The notes under the pieces are model-generated. The model was not told where the DNA came from, ran no database searches, and was given only the letters and a program-made list of their open reading frames with translations. DNA of 43,329 nt from JBIIUJ01 sp044340025 (GTDB lineage: Bacteria > Pseudomonadota > Alphaproteobacteria > Caulobacterales > Aquidulcibacteraceae), in contig JBIIUJ010000007.1 in NCBI GenBank assembly GCA_044340025.1, positions 1-43,329 of the forward strand, read 5' to 3'. Of the stretch, positions 23,859 to 32,712 are shown one piece after another. The number at the start of each line of letters is the position of its first letter. Position 1 is the stretch's first letter. The translations under genes and the position numbers were made by a program.

Positions 23859-24308
23859 TTACCGCCAGCGCGCCCGCGCCGTGGCGTCGCTCGCGCGGGC
23901 CTCCACCCATCGCTCCCCCTCGATGGTGGCTTCCTTCTTCCAGAAGGGCGCGTCGGTCTTGAGATAGTCCATGATGAACCTGGCGGCGTCGAACGCGGCG
24001 TCGCGATGCGCGCTGACAGCCGCGACCAGCACAATGGGATCCGCAGGCCCCAGGACGCCCACGCGATGGATGATCAGGCAGTCCTGAATGGGGAAGCGCG
24101 CCATCGCCTTGGCCGCGATCGCTTCAAGCGCCTTCTCCGTCATGCCGGGGTAGTGGTCCAGTTCCATCGCCGTCACGGCCGCGCCATCGTTGAGGTCGCG
24201 CATCTGGCCGACAAAGATGGCCAGCGCTCCGATGTCGGTGCGGCCGGCGCTCAGCGTCTCGGCGTCGGCAAGGGCGAAGGGGGCGGTCTGAACCCGGACA
24301 AGCGGCAT
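23859..24308 (-). CDS. moaE: Molybdopterin synthase catalytic subunit
   Basis: MoaE transfers sulfur from the MoaD thiocarboxylate to precursor Z, giving molybdopterin. The 149-residue product shows GALAIFVGQMRDLND, AMELDHYPGMTEKAL, IIHRVGVLGPADPIVLVAAV, SAHRDAAFDAARFIMDYLKT and DAPFWKKE, a full match to the family including the conserved lysines. It lies between a flavin monooxygenase and the phasin-like gene, with 47 and 105 bases of spacing. The partner moaD is usually adjacent but is not seen here, so it must be elsewhere in the genome. Confidence 0.95.
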   Translation of the reverse strand: MPLVRVQTAPFALADAETLSAGRTDIGALAIFVGQMRDLNDGAAVTAMELDHYPGMTEKALEAIAAKAMARFPIQDCLIIHRVGVLGPADPIVLVAAVSAHRDAAFDAARFIMDYLKTDAPFWKKEATIEGERWVEARASDATARARWR

Positions 24309-24355
24309 GCCGGCAGGCTAGCGCCCTCTGCCTCAGGCGTCACGCGACCGATGGC

Positions 24356-25837
24356 TCACGCAAAGGCATAAGCGCCCGGCGGCACCGCCTTCGTCTGACG
24401 CCGGTAATCGAAGGTGAAGCTGGGCCAGGTGGTGGCGTTGCGCCCATCGGCCTTCACATACCAGGAACGGCAACCCGAGGCCCAGATCGTCCGGGCGAGC
24501 TTGTCGCGCAGATCGGTGTTGAATGCGTCTTGCGCAGCGGCCCTGACCTCGATTGCGCGCGCGCCGCGCGCCTCCATCTGGGCGAGCGCGTCCATCACGA
24601 AGGCGATCTGGCTCTCGATCATGTAGACCATCGAATTATGGCCAAGGCCTGTGTTCGGTCCCATCAGGAAGAACAGATTGGGAAAGCCTGCGACAGCCAG
24701 GCCCAGATGCGCCTGGGGCCCCTCTGCCCATGCGTCGCGCGCAAGCGAGACGCCGCCCCGCCCGATGAAATCCACCGCCACATTCATCGGCTGAAAGCCG
24801 GTGGCGTAGATCACGACGTCTGCCTCGCGCAGAGCGCCGTCCGCCAGCTGCACGCCCTCAGGCGCGATGGCGGCGATCCGGTCGGTGACCACACGCACAT
24901 TCGGCTGGCTCACGGCTGGAAAATAGTCGTTCGCGATCAGCACGCGCTTGCAGCCGATGGCATAGTCCGGGGTCAGCGTCTGGCGCAGAACGGGGTCGGC
25001 GACCTGAGCATGAAGATGCTCCAGCGCCATGTGCTGCACGCGCGCCACCAGCTTGGGATCCTGCCGGATGAAGGCGAAAGCCTTGAGTTCGTTGGTGAGA
25101 TAAACCCAGCGGCGCAACGCCTCCAGCGTGACGGGCGCCGCCGCCCAGAGCCTGTGCTCCCAGTCTGCGATCGGGCGATCAAGCTTGGGCAGGATCCAGG
25201 GCGGGGAGCGCTGATAGAGATCAAGCTGGCGCACCTGCGGCTGGATCTGGGGCACAAGCTGTATCGCGCTTGCTCCGGTGCCGATCACGGCCACCCGCTT
25301 GTCTGAAAGGTCCACGTCGCCGCGCCATTGCGCGGTATGAAACGCGGGGCCTGCGAAGTCACCCACGCCGGGAAGATCGGGGAAGGCGGGGATGTGCAGC
25401 CCGCCCATGCCGGAGGCCACCACGCGGGCCGCCACCTCGCCCCCGCCGTTCAGCCTGATGCGCCAGAGCCCCGCGGCCTCGTCCCAGCGTGCGCCGGCCA
25501 CCTCCGCCCCAAACCGGATGTGGGGACGCACGCCGAACCGGTCGGCCACGTCGCGCAGATAGCCAAGGATCTCCGGCTGGGTGGAAAACATCCGGCTCCA
25601 GCCCGGATTGGGCGCAAAGGAGAACGAATAGAGCGGGCTCGCCACATCGCAGGCGCAGCCGGGATAGGTGTTGTCGCGCCAGGTGCCGCCCACCTCATGC
25701 GCCTTTTCCAGCACGACGAAGGAGCGCTTGGCCTCCTTCAGCAGCGCCACCGCCATGCCAAGGCCGGAAAACCCAGCCCCCAGAATGGCGACGTCCAGCG
25801 GCGCGCCGGGCGCGGCGCAGGCAGACCCATCGGGCAT
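24356..25837 (-). CDS. Flavin-dependent monooxygenase, Baeyer-Villiger type
   Basis: The 493-residue product is a class B flavoprotein monooxygenase that likely inserts oxygen into a ketone or similar substrate using FAD and NADPH. It has the FAD loop GAGFSGLG (20-27), GGTWRDNTYPGCACD typical of this class, a fingerprint FAGPAFHTAQW matching F-x-G-x-x-x-H-T-x-x-W, and the NADPH loop GTGASAIQLVPQI. The C-terminal third has YATGFQPMN. A frame opens upstream at 25912, but ATG 25837 has GGGAGA six bases upstream and fits the family. The substrate is unknown; the neighbour at 25947 shares its direction. Confidence 0.85.
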   Translation of the reverse strand: MPDGSACAAPGAPLDVAILGAGFSGLGMAVALLKEAKRSFVVLEKAHEVGGTWRDNTYPGCACDVASPLYSFSFAPNPGWSRMFSTQPEILGYLRDVADRFGVRPHIRFGAEVAGARWDEAAGLWRIRLNGGGEVAARVVASGMGGLHIPAFPDLPGVGDFAGPAFHTAQWRGDVDLSDKRVAVIGTGASAIQLVPQIQPQVRQLDLYQRSPPWILPKLDRPIADWEHRLWAAAPVTLEALRRWVYLTNELKAFAFIRQDPKLVARVQHMALEHLHAQVADPVLRQTLTPDYAIGCKRVLIANDYFPAVSQPNVRVVTDRIAAIAPEGVQLADGALREADVVIYATGFQPMNVAVDFIGRGGVSLARDAWAEGPQAHLGLAVAGFPNLFFLMGPNTGLGHNSMVYMIESQIAFVMDALAQMEARGARAIEVRAAAQDAFNTDLRDKLARTIWASGCRSWYVKADGRNATTWPSFTFDYRRQTKAVPPGAYAFA

Positions 25838-25946
25838 GGCGTTTCTCCCATCGGCCGCGCACGCCGGCCCGGCCTTCGCGCAAAGGATACAGATCGCAGT
25901 CAGCGTGTCCACGCATCGCTGACGGCAGCGTCATCTTTTGGCCCGA

Positions 25947-26402
25947 TCAGGCGCTTCGCCGCTCGTCGCACAGGGTCCGGCGCGTCAGCTGGCCGCTGGC
26001 GTCAAACCAGTGCCAGGTGCGCGCGCGGGTTTCGGCGCCGGGCGCGCGGCAGATCATCTCCCAGAACCAGGCGCCGGGCTCGTCCTTGCGATGGAGGTGC
26101 AGAAGGATAAGCCCCGCTTCCGTTTCCCATGCGCTGCCATGGAAAGTGGCGACGTCCCACCACAGCTTGCCCTCGCGCAGCACGCCGGGCAGTTCCGCGC
26201 GCCGCACCGTCCCATCCGCCCAGGTGAAGGTGTTGCGCTGGATATAGGCGTAAGGCCCTTCCTCGGGGAACACGCACTCCACCCGCGCGGCATGGCTGTC
26301 GAGAAGGCGTCCGTCGGCCGCGATGTGGCGATAGGTTCCCTCCCAGACGCCTTCATGGCTGAGCAGGGAGGGCATGGCGGCCTGAAGGGCTGTGCGCGAC
26401 AT
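25947..26402 (-). CDS. Conserved hypothetical protein, lipocalin-like
   Basis: I do not assign a function. The 151-residue product is rich in Trp, Tyr and charged residues (HEGVWEGTYRH, GPYAYIQRNTFTWADG, LWWDVATFHGSAWETEAG, RARTWHWFDASG) and looks like a small all-beta barrel with a repeated G-x-W-E/D pattern, as in lipocalin-like or DUF3598-like proteins. No signal peptide. It lies 109 bases upstream of the monooxygenase on the same strand, which hints at a shared transcript. It is divergent from dapB. Confidence 0.6.
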   Translation of the reverse strand: MSRTALQAAMPSLLSHEGVWEGTYRHIAADGRLLDSHAARVECVFPEEGPYAYIQRNTFTWADGTVRRAELPGVLREGKLWWDVATFHGSAWETEAGLILLHLHRKDEPGAWFWEMICRAPGAETRARTWHWFDASGQLTRRTLCDERRSA

Positions 26403-26403
26403 G

Positions 26404-26442
26404 CCGCCTTGCTCGGCGCAGCGTCAGCCCGCGTCAAGGCGG
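26404..26442. promoter_or_regulatory. Inverted repeat in the divergent region before dapB
   Basis: CCGCCTTG (26404-26411) and CAAGGCGG (26435-26442) are perfect 8-base inverted arms separated by 23 bases, just beyond the start codon of the minus-strand gene. The 110-base gap must hold both promoters. The arms could be an operator or chance in GC-rich DNA. Confidence 0.25.
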
Positions 26443-26512
26443 AAATGCCCGATGGCTCTTGTATTCCCTGTCGTGGCCGGCGAAAGCGGCGTGGGCGCAA
26501 AGGGAGCCGGCC

Positions 26513-27310
26513 ATGACCATCGCACTTGCCGTCGCCGGCGCCGCAGGGCGCATGGGCCGCGCCGTGATCGCCGCGGCCGGCGCTGATGCGCGCTTTGCGC
26601 TGGCCGGCGCCTGCGAGCGGCCGGGCGCGCCGGAGCTTGGCCGGGACGCCGGCGCACTGGCGGGGCTGGAGCCTGCAGGCGTCCGCCTCACCGCCGATCC
26701 AGGCGAGGCCGCCGCCGGCGCGCGGGTCTGGATCGACTTCACGACGCCGGCAGCGACGCTTGCCGCGCTGGCTGCTGCCTCAGACTGCGCCTTCGTGATC
26801 GGCGCCACTGGCTTCACGCCAGACGAGGAAGTCGCCATCGCCGAGGCCGCGCGACGCCGGGCGATCGTGAAGAGCGGCAATTTTTCGCTGGGCGTGAACG
26901 TGCTCGCCGCGCTCGTGCGCCGGGCGGCCGCGATCCTGGGCCCAGAATGGGACATCGAGATCGTGGAAGCGCATCACCGCCGAAAGCTCGACGCGCCGTC
27001 GGGAACGGCGCTGCTTCTGGGCGAAGCGGCGGCGGCGGGCCGCGGCGGCGCGCTCAGCGCCCTGCGCCTTGCCCCGCATGATGGCCTCACCGGCCCGCGC
27101 CAAGCCGGCGGCATCGGCTTTTCGGTGGTGCGCGGCGGCGGCATCATCGGGGAGCACGAGGTCATTTTCGCCGCCGAAGAAGAGGTGGTGCGCCTCTCCC
27201 ATCAGGCGCGCGACCGGGCGCTGTTTGCGCGCGGCGCGCTCGCCGCCGCCGCCTGGGCCGCCGACCAGCCCGCCGGCCTCTACGACATGGCCGACGTTCT
27301 GGGCCTCTAG
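26513..27310 (+). CDS. dapB: 4-hydroxy-tetrahydrodipicolinate reductase
   Basis: DapB reduces 4-hydroxy-tetrahydrodipicolinate with NAD(P)H on the way to diaminopimelate and lysine. The 265-residue product has the nucleotide loop AVAGAAGRMGR, FVIGATGFTPDE, KSGNFSLGVNVLA and the catalytic stretch EIVEAHHRRKLDAPSGTALL with its histidine pair and lysine. The length is normal. The start ATG 26513 follows AGGGAG (26501-26506), so I do not use the longer frame from 26459. rarD follows in the same direction after 58 bases. Confidence 0.97.
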   Translation: MTIALAVAGAAGRMGRAVIAAAGADARFALAGACERPGAPELGRDAGALAGLEPAGVRLTADPGEAAAGARVWIDFTTPAATLAALAAASDCAFVIGATGFTPDEEVAIAEAARRRAIVKSGNFSLGVNVLAALVRRAAAILGPEWDIEIVEAHHRRKLDAPSGTALLLGEAAAAGRGGALSALRLAPHDGLTGPRQAGGIGFSVVRGGGIIGEHEVIFAAEEEVVRLSHQARDRALFARGALAAAAWAADQPAGLYDMADVLGL

Positions 27311-27368
27311 GCTTGCCCCATCCCGTGCTTGCCCTGCTGCGCATCGGCGTGGCAGGGATCACCGAGCT

Positions 27369-28247
27369 GTGACCGATCCTGCTCCCCCCGCCCCTGACAA
27401 GCGCGCCGTCGTCAGCGCCGCCAGCGCCTACCTGATCTGGGGGCTGTTGCCGCTGTTTCTGAAGCTGCTCTCGCATGTGCCTGCGCTGGAGGTGACAGCG
27501 CACCGCGCCATCTGGACCGTGCCGGCTTCGGCCGCGATCGCGGCGGCGATGGGCGGGCTTGCGAGCCTCAAGGTGGACGCCCGCACGCTTCGGCTCCTGT
27601 GCCTCTCAGCCCTGCTGATCGGCGGGAACTGGCTGCTCTATGTCTGGGCGGTGGCCAATGAGCGGGTGATCGAGGCGAGCCTCGGCTATTTCATCAATCC
27701 GCTCTTGAACGTGGCGCTCGGCATGGCGCTTTTTGGCGAACGCGTCAGCCGGCTTCAGCTCGCAGCCCTGGGCCTTGCCGTGCTGGGGGTGCTGAATCAG
27801 GCGGTGGCGGTCGGGACGTTTCCTTTCGTGTCGCTGGGGCTGGCGCTGTCTTTCGGTCTGTATGGCCTGGTCAAGAAAAAGGCGCCGGTAAGCGCCCCCG
27901 CAGGCCTGTTCTGGGAGGCGACGATCCTTGCTGGCCCCGCGCTTCTGGTCCTCGGCTGGGTGGCGGGGCAGGGTGCGCCGGCCTTCGGCGGCGGAGGCTG
28001 GACGATCGTCTGGCTGCTCATCACCGGCCCGCTCAGCGCCATCCCTCTGATGCTGTTTTCCTATGGCGCGCGGCGCCTGCCGCTCACCGCGCTTGGCTTG
28101 CTGCAATACATGACGCCGAGCCTCCAGTTTGCGACCGGCCTCTTCTTTGGCGAGCCGTTCACGGCGGCCCACGCCGTAACCTTTGCGCTGATCTGGTCTG
28201 GCCTCGCCCTCTACACCGCAGCAAGCTGGCGCCGGGGCGCTGGCTAG
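27369..28247 (+). CDS. rarD: EamA family transporter, RarD type
   Basis: The 292-residue product is an integral membrane protein of the drug/metabolite transporter superfamily with about ten helices in two EamA halves. The start AYLIWGLLPLFLKLLSHVPALE, then HRAIWTVP, LLYVWAVANERVIEASLGYF and INPLLNVALGMALFGERVS are characteristic of RarD; the substrate of RarD is not known. GTG 27369 is the likely start, since the frame upstream runs through dapB. The stop TAG overlaps the convergent hslU stop within the bases CTAG (28244-28247). Confidence 0.88.
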   Translation: MTDPAPPAPDKRAVVSAASAYLIWGLLPLFLKLLSHVPALEVTAHRAIWTVPASAAIAAAMGGLASLKVDARTLRLLCLSALLIGGNWLLYVWAVANERVIEASLGYFINPLLNVALGMALFGERVSRLQLAALGLAVLGVLNQAVAVGTFPFVSLGLALSFGLYGLVKKKAPVSAPAGLFWEATILAGPALLVLGWVAGQGAPAFGGGGWTIVWLLITGPLSAIPLMLFSYGARRLPLTALGLLQYMTPSLQFATGLFFGEPFTAAHAVTFALIWSGLALYTAASWRRGAG

Positions 28248-29548
28248 AGAATGAACTTCGACAGATCGGTATTCTTCGCCAGGTCCCCGACCTTGGCGCG
28301 TACATAGGCGTCGTCCACGGTCAGCGTGTCGCCCGAGCGATCGGTGGCGGAGAAGCTCGCCTCATCCAGCACGCGCTCCAGCACGGTGTGCAGCCGGCGT
28401 GCGCCGATGTTCTCCACGCTGGCGTTCACGTCGGCCGCGATCGCGGCGATGGCGTCGTAGCCATCTTCGGTGAAGTCCAGCGTCAGGCCCTCGGTGGCGA
28501 GCAAAGCGGCGTATTGGCGGGTGAGGCTTGCTTCCGGCTCGGTCAGGATGCGGCGGAAGTCGGCCCGCGTCAGGGCCTTCAGCTCCACCCGGATCGGCAG
28601 GCGGCCCTGCAGCTCCGGCAACAGATCGGAGGGCCTCGCGACGTGGAAGGCGCCCGACGCGATGAACAGGATGAAATCGGTCTTCACCGGCCCGCGCTTG
28701 GTCGAGACCGTCGTGCCCTCGATCAGCGGCAGGAGGTCGCGCTGCACCCCCTCCCCGCTCACGTCCGCGCCCTGCCGTTCGGACCGGGCGGCGACCTTGT
28801 CGATCTCGTCGATGAAGACGATGCCTTCTTCTTCGGCGAGGTTCACGGCCTCGCGGGCGAGGGCGTCTTCGTCGAGCAGCTTGTCGCTCTCCTCCCGGAT
28901 CAGCGGCTCATAGGCGGCGCTCACCGTGGTGCGCATCGTCTTGGCGCGCGCGCCCATGGCCCCCTTGATCAGATCGGTCAGGTTCATCATGCCGGCGCCC
29001 GGCATGCCTGGGATCTCCATCCCCTGAAAGGGATTGGCGCCCTCGGCCGCGACCGCGATCTCGATCTCCTTGTCGTCGAGGTCGCCTGCGCGCAGCTTCT
29101 TGCGGAAGGCCTCGCGCGTGGGAGCGCTGGCGGCGGCGCCCACGAGCGCATCAAGCACGCGCTCCTCGGCGGCGGCCTGCGCCTTGGCGCGCACCTCGGC
29201 CCGGCGCTTGTCGCGCACCAGGCCAGCGGCCACCTCCACCAGATCGCGCACGATCTGATCGACGTCGCGGCCGACATAGCCGACCTCGGTGAACTTGGTC
29301 GCTTCCACTTTCAGGAAAGGCGCGCCGGCGAGCTTGGCGAGCCGGCGCGCAATCTCGGTCTTGCCCACGCCGGTGGGGCCAATCATCAGGATGTTCTTGG
29401 GCGTCACCTCGGCGCGCAGCGCTTCGGGAAGCTGCTTGCGCCGCCAGCGGTTGCGCAGCGCGATGGCCACGGCGCGCTTGGCGTCCTCCTGGCCCACGAT
29501 GTGGCGATCGAGTTCGGAGACGATTTCGCGGGGGGAGAAGGCGGTCAT
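28244..29548 (-). CDS. hslU: ATP-dependent protease ATPase subunit HslU
   Basis: HslU (ClpY) is the AAA+ unfoldase that feeds proteins to HslV. The 434-residue product has the Walker A GPTGVGKTEIARRLAKLAG, the pore loop GYVGRD, the Walker B IVFIDEIDKVAARS, and the C-terminal tail ending LSKFIL that docks on HslV. An I-domain is inserted in the middle, as normal. The start overlaps the hslV stop as ATGA, so the two are coupled. Confidence 0.98.
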   Translation of the reverse strand: MTAFSPREIVSELDRHIVGQEDAKRAVAIALRNRWRRKQLPEALRAEVTPKNILMIGPTGVGKTEIARRLAKLAGAPFLKVEATKFTEVGYVGRDVDQIVRDLVEVAAGLVRDKRRAEVRAKAQAAAEERVLDALVGAAASAPTREAFRKKLRAGDLDDKEIEIAVAAEGANPFQGMEIPGMPGAGMMNLTDLIKGAMGARAKTMRTTVSAAYEPLIREESDKLLDEDALAREAVNLAEEEGIVFIDEIDKVAARSERQGADVSGEGVQRDLLPLIEGTTVSTKRGPVKTDFILFIASGAFHVARPSDLLPELQGRLPIRVELKALTRADFRRILTEPEASLTRQYAALLATEGLTLDFTEDGYDAIAAIAADVNASVENIGARRLHTVLERVLDEASFSATDRSGDTLTVDDAYVRAKVGDLAKNTDLSKFIL

Positions 29549-30102
29549 GGCGCGGGCAGCACTTCCACGGTGAGCGATTGATTGGTGTAGACGCAGATGT
29601 CGGCCGCTATTCCCATCGCCTTGCGCGCGATCTCCTCGGCCTCCAGCGGCTGGTCGTAGAGCGCGCGGGCGGCCGCAAGCGCATAGCCGCCGCCCGAGCC
29701 GATGCTCGCGACCTGATGGTCCGGCTCCAGCACGTCGCCAACCCCGGTGAGCACCAGCGTCGCTTCCGCGTCGGCCGCAATCAGCATGGCGTCGAGCCGG
29801 CGCAGATACCGGTCGGTGCGCCAGTCCTTGGCGAGATCGACGCAGGCGCGCGCAAGCTGGCGCGGATAGCGCTCCAGCTTCTGCTCCAACCGCTCGAACA
29901 GGGTGAAGGCGTCGGCTGTGGCGCCTGCAAAGCCTGCAACGACCTGGCCATCGGCCAGCCGGCGCACCTTGCGGGCGTTGGCCTTCATGATGGTGGGGCC
30001 GACCGAGACCTGACCATCGCCGGCCAGAACCAGAACGCCATTCTTGCGCACCGCCAGAATAGTGGTGCCGTGCCAGAGGGGGGAGGGGGCGGTGTCTGCC
30101 AT
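29545..30102 (-). CDS. hslV: ATP-dependent protease proteolytic subunit HslV
   Basis: HslV (ClpQ) is the threonine peptidase of the HslUV protease. The 185-residue product begins MADTAPSPLWHGTTIL; the active-site threonine is the one after HG, so a short propeptide must be removed, as in other alphaproteobacteria, whereas the Escherichia coli protein starts directly at MTT. Further landmarks are LVLAGDGQVSVGPTIMK, VAGFAGATADAFTLFERLE and IGSGGGYALAAARAL. No convincing heat-shock promoter is seen in the 44 bases upstream. Confidence 0.97.
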   Translation of the reverse strand: MADTAPSPLWHGTTILAVRKNGVLVLAGDGQVSVGPTIMKANARKVRRLADGQVVAGFAGATADAFTLFERLEQKLERYPRQLARACVDLAKDWRTDRYLRRLDAMLIAADAEATLVLTGVGDVLEPDHQVASIGSGGGYALAAARALYDQPLEAEEIARKAMGIAADICVYTNQSLTVEVLPAP

Positions 30103-30146
30103 GCGCTCAGGTGGCGCTGTGCGCGCACCGATGCAAGAGGGGGCGA

Positions 30147-31958
30147 TTAAAGCCCGGCAGCCAACGCCGCCGGCCGATCGGCCGCCCAGGCGCGAGCCAG
30201 TTCCTCGAACTTCTCCTGGCTCATCGGCGCGCCGAAGAGATAGCCCTGCGCCATGGTGCAGCCGCCGCGGCTGAGGATGGCGGCCTGTTCGGCGGTCTCG
30301 ACCCCTTCGGCCACCGTCTCGAACTGGAGGCTCTTGGCCATGGCGAGAATGGTGTCGATCAGCGCCTGGGCCTGCGGGTCACCCTGGCCCAGGCCCCGCA
30401 CGAAGCTCTGGTCGATCTTGAACACGTCGAACGGGATGCGGGTGAGGGCGGCGAGGTTGGAGTGGCCGGTTCCGAAATCGTCGATCGCAAACCGCACGCC
30501 CCGCCGGCGCAGCGGCCCGATCAGACGCAGCACCCGATCGGGGTCGCTCATCGCCACCGACTCGGTGATTTCCAGTTCCAGAAGGCGCGGATGGAACCCC
30601 GAGACCGCCAGCACATCGAGCACCATGTCTGGGAAGCGATCGTTGGCGAATTGCGTCGGCGAGACATTCGCCGCCACGCGCACCTCCAGACCCCGCCGCA
30701 GCCAGGCCGCCGCCCGTCGACAGGCGTCACGCAGGACAGCCTCGCCCATCGGGTTGATCAGGCCGGTTTCCTCGGCCGCGGTGATGAAAACGCCGGGCGC
30801 GATCAGCCCCTTCGAGGGATGCTGCCAGCGGGCCAGCGCCTCGGCCCCGCACAGCTTGCCGCTCGCCAGATCGATCTTGGGCTGGAAGTAGGCCACAAAT
30901 TGCCCGGTCTCGAGGCCGGTGCGGATCTCGTTTTCGAGCGCCAGACGCTGAAGCGCCTTCTGGTTCATCGCCTTGGTGAAATACATCGCCCGCGATCCGC
31001 CGGCCGAGCGGGCCTGGGCCAGCGCGACTTCTGCGGCCCGGATCACATCGTCGCCCGTGGCGCCGTCCTGCGGGGCGAGCCCGATGCCCACGCTGGCGCC
31101 CAGGACAACGCGGTGGCTGCCGACATCGAAGGGCTGGCGCAACGCCGCCGCGACAAGCTGGGCGAACCGGCCGGCGTCTGTGGCGCGCGCGATGTCTGCG
31201 GCCAGAATGGCGAACTCCGATCCCGCCCACCGCGCAATCAGGGTCGGGCGCGCTTCGCAGCTCTGCGGCCGGATGATCCTGTCGGCGGCGCGGACGGCGG
31301 CCGAGAGCCGCTCGGCGACTGCGGCAAGCAATTCCTCCCCGGCCCCTTGTCCGACGGTCTCGTAGAAGCGCTGGAACCTGTCGAGGTCGATCAGCAGAAC
31401 GGCGGCCAGACTGTCTGGCGACTGGCGCACCGCTTTGGCGATCTCTTCGGCTTCCTGGCGAAACCGTTCGCGGTTGGGAAGCTCGGTCGCAGCGTCCACA
31501 AAGGCGAGGCGCTGGATGCGCTTCATGGAGCCGTCCAGCCGCTGCATCATTCGGTTCAGCGCACGCGCCAGAAGCTCCAGCTCGTCGCCGGTGCGCACGT
31601 CCACCCGCAGACCAAGCCGCTTCACGCTGGCTTGCTGGGCAAAGTCGGTCAGCTGCCCAAGCGGCCCGGTGATCTGGCGCACAAGAATGACGGTGAAGAT
31701 CCCCGCGAGCGCCACGATTGCAAAACTCAACGCGGCCAGAACGGGAAACGCCTGCCCATCGGCGCGCATCGCAGCGGCGATCGCATCGGCGTGGCCGGCG
31801 GCCTCAAGGGCGCGATACTGAGCCTTGTTCAGCCCGTTCCAGAGCAACAGCCCGCACGCTGCGATGAGCGTGAAGAACATCGCCATGATCAGCCCAAACC
31901 GCGCCGCCAGGCTGCGGCGCACCAGATTGATCGGATTGAGGCGCGTCAGCAGATCCAT
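30147..31958 (-). CDS. Membrane-bound EAL phosphodiesterase with degenerate GGDEF domain
   Basis: The 603-residue product likely degrades cyclic-di-GMP. It has a membrane helix at about 20-42, a short periplasmic part, a second helix at 75-95, a HAMP linker (about 96-148), a GGDEF domain whose motif reads AGSEF (245-249), so cyclase activity is unlikely, and an EAL domain from about 340. The EAL domain keeps EAL at 373-375, NVSPTQF, LELEITESVA, DDFGTGHSNL, FDVFKIDQSF and TVAEGVE, so catalysis is expected. The start ATG 31958 has GAAGG upstream. A CtrA-like box lies 60-75 bases upstream. Confidence 0.93.
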   Translation of the reverse strand: MDLLTRLNPINLVRRSLAARFGLIMAMFFTLIAACGLLLWNGLNKAQYRALEAAGHADAIAAAMRADGQAFPVLAALSFAIVALAGIFTVILVRQITGPLGQLTDFAQQASVKRLGLRVDVRTGDELELLARALNRMMQRLDGSMKRIQRLAFVDAATELPNRERFRQEAEEIAKAVRQSPDSLAAVLLIDLDRFQRFYETVGQGAGEELLAAVAERLSAAVRAADRIIRPQSCEARPTLIARWAGSEFAILAADIARATDAGRFAQLVAAALRQPFDVGSHRVVLGASVGIGLAPQDGATGDDVIRAAEVALAQARSAGGSRAMYFTKAMNQKALQRLALENEIRTGLETGQFVAYFQPKIDLASGKLCGAEALARWQHPSKGLIAPGVFITAAEETGLINPMGEAVLRDACRRAAAWLRRGLEVRVAANVSPTQFANDRFPDMVLDVLAVSGFHPRLLELEITESVAMSDPDRVLRLIGPLRRRGVRFAIDDFGTGHSNLAALTRIPFDVFKIDQSFVRGLGQGDPQAQALIDTILAMAKSLQFETVAEGVETAEQAAILSRGGCTMAQGYLFGAPMSQEKFEELARAWAADRPAALAAGL

Positions 31959-32018
31959 GAATGCCTTCGCCCGCCCCGTGAGACAGGCGCGCGCTTCCGG
32001 TTTCTCCCACGCGCCTGG

Positions 32019-32033
32019 TTAGAAGCGAATTAA
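32019..32033. promoter_or_regulatory. CtrA-like box between the EAL gene and hisB
   Basis: TTAG (32019-32022), seven bases, then TTAA (32030-32033) matches the CtrA consensus TTAA-N7-TTAA in seven of eight positions. It lies in the divergent region, 61 bases before the EAL gene start and 85 before hisB. CtrA is the cell-cycle response regulator of alphaproteobacteria. Binding is inferred. Confidence 0.35.
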
Positions 32034-32117
32034 AGAAAACCATGGCTTATGTGCTGATCGCCCGGTTTGGCGCGCGCGTCGTTCCGGGCTAGAGAGCGCG
32101 CATCAGGGAGACCCGCT

Positions 32118-32705
32118 TTGCGTACCGCCGCCGTCAGCCGCAAGACCAAGGAAACCGCGATCGAGGTCCGTCTTGATCTCGACGGGACCGGAAAGGGCGA
32201 CATCGCCACCGGCGTCGGCTTCTTCGATCACATGCTTGAAAGCTTCGCCAAGCACGCCGCCATCGATCTGTTCGTGCGGTGCCAGGGCGATCTGCATATC
32301 GACATGCACCACACGGTGGAAGACACCGGCATCGTGATGGGCCAGGCGGTGCGCCAGGCGCTTGGCGACTTTGCTGGCATCCGCCGCTTTGGCCACGCCT
32401 ATATCCCGATGGACGAAACCCTCTCGCGCGCCGCGGTGGATTTCGCCAACCGGCCGTATCTTGTCTGGAAGGTGCGGTTCGAGCGCCCGAAGGTCGGCGA
32501 CATGGACACCGAGCTGTTCAAGGAATGGTTCCAGGCCTTCGCCATGCATTCCGGCGCCTGCGCCCACATCGAAAACCTCTATGGCGAGAACACCCACCAT
32601 ATCGTGGAGAGCTGCTTCAAGGCGCTGGCGCGCGCCACGCGCATGGCGGTCGAGGCGGATCCACGGCTGGGCGGGGCGGTCGCGTCCACAAAGGGCGTGC
32701 TCTAG
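32118..32705 (+). CDS. hisB: Imidazoleglycerol-phosphate dehydratase
   Basis: HisB dehydrates imidazoleglycerol phosphate in histidine synthesis. The 195-residue single-domain product has TKETAIEVRLDLDGTGK, GVGFFDHMLESFAKH, HIDMHHTVEDTGIVMG and the C-terminal ENTHHIVESCFKALARATR, holding the metal-binding histidines. The frame is open upstream, but TTG 32118 gives the normal length and has AGGGAG (32105-32110) seven bases before it, so I take this rare start. hisH follows after seven bases. Confidence 0.95.
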   Translation: MRTAAVSRKTKETAIEVRLDLDGTGKGDIATGVGFFDHMLESFAKHAAIDLFVRCQGDLHIDMHHTVEDTGIVMGQAVRQALGDFAGIRRFGHAYIPMDETLSRAAVDFANRPYLVWKVRFERPKVGDMDTELFKEWFQAFAMHSGACAHIENLYGENTHHIVESCFKALARATRMAVEADPRLGGAVASTKGVL

Positions 32706-32712
32706 GCCCGCC

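Noticed and set aside
30103..30146. Heat-shock (RpoH) promoter before hslV
   Set aside because: A CTTG is present on the minus strand but no suitable -10 follows at the right distance.
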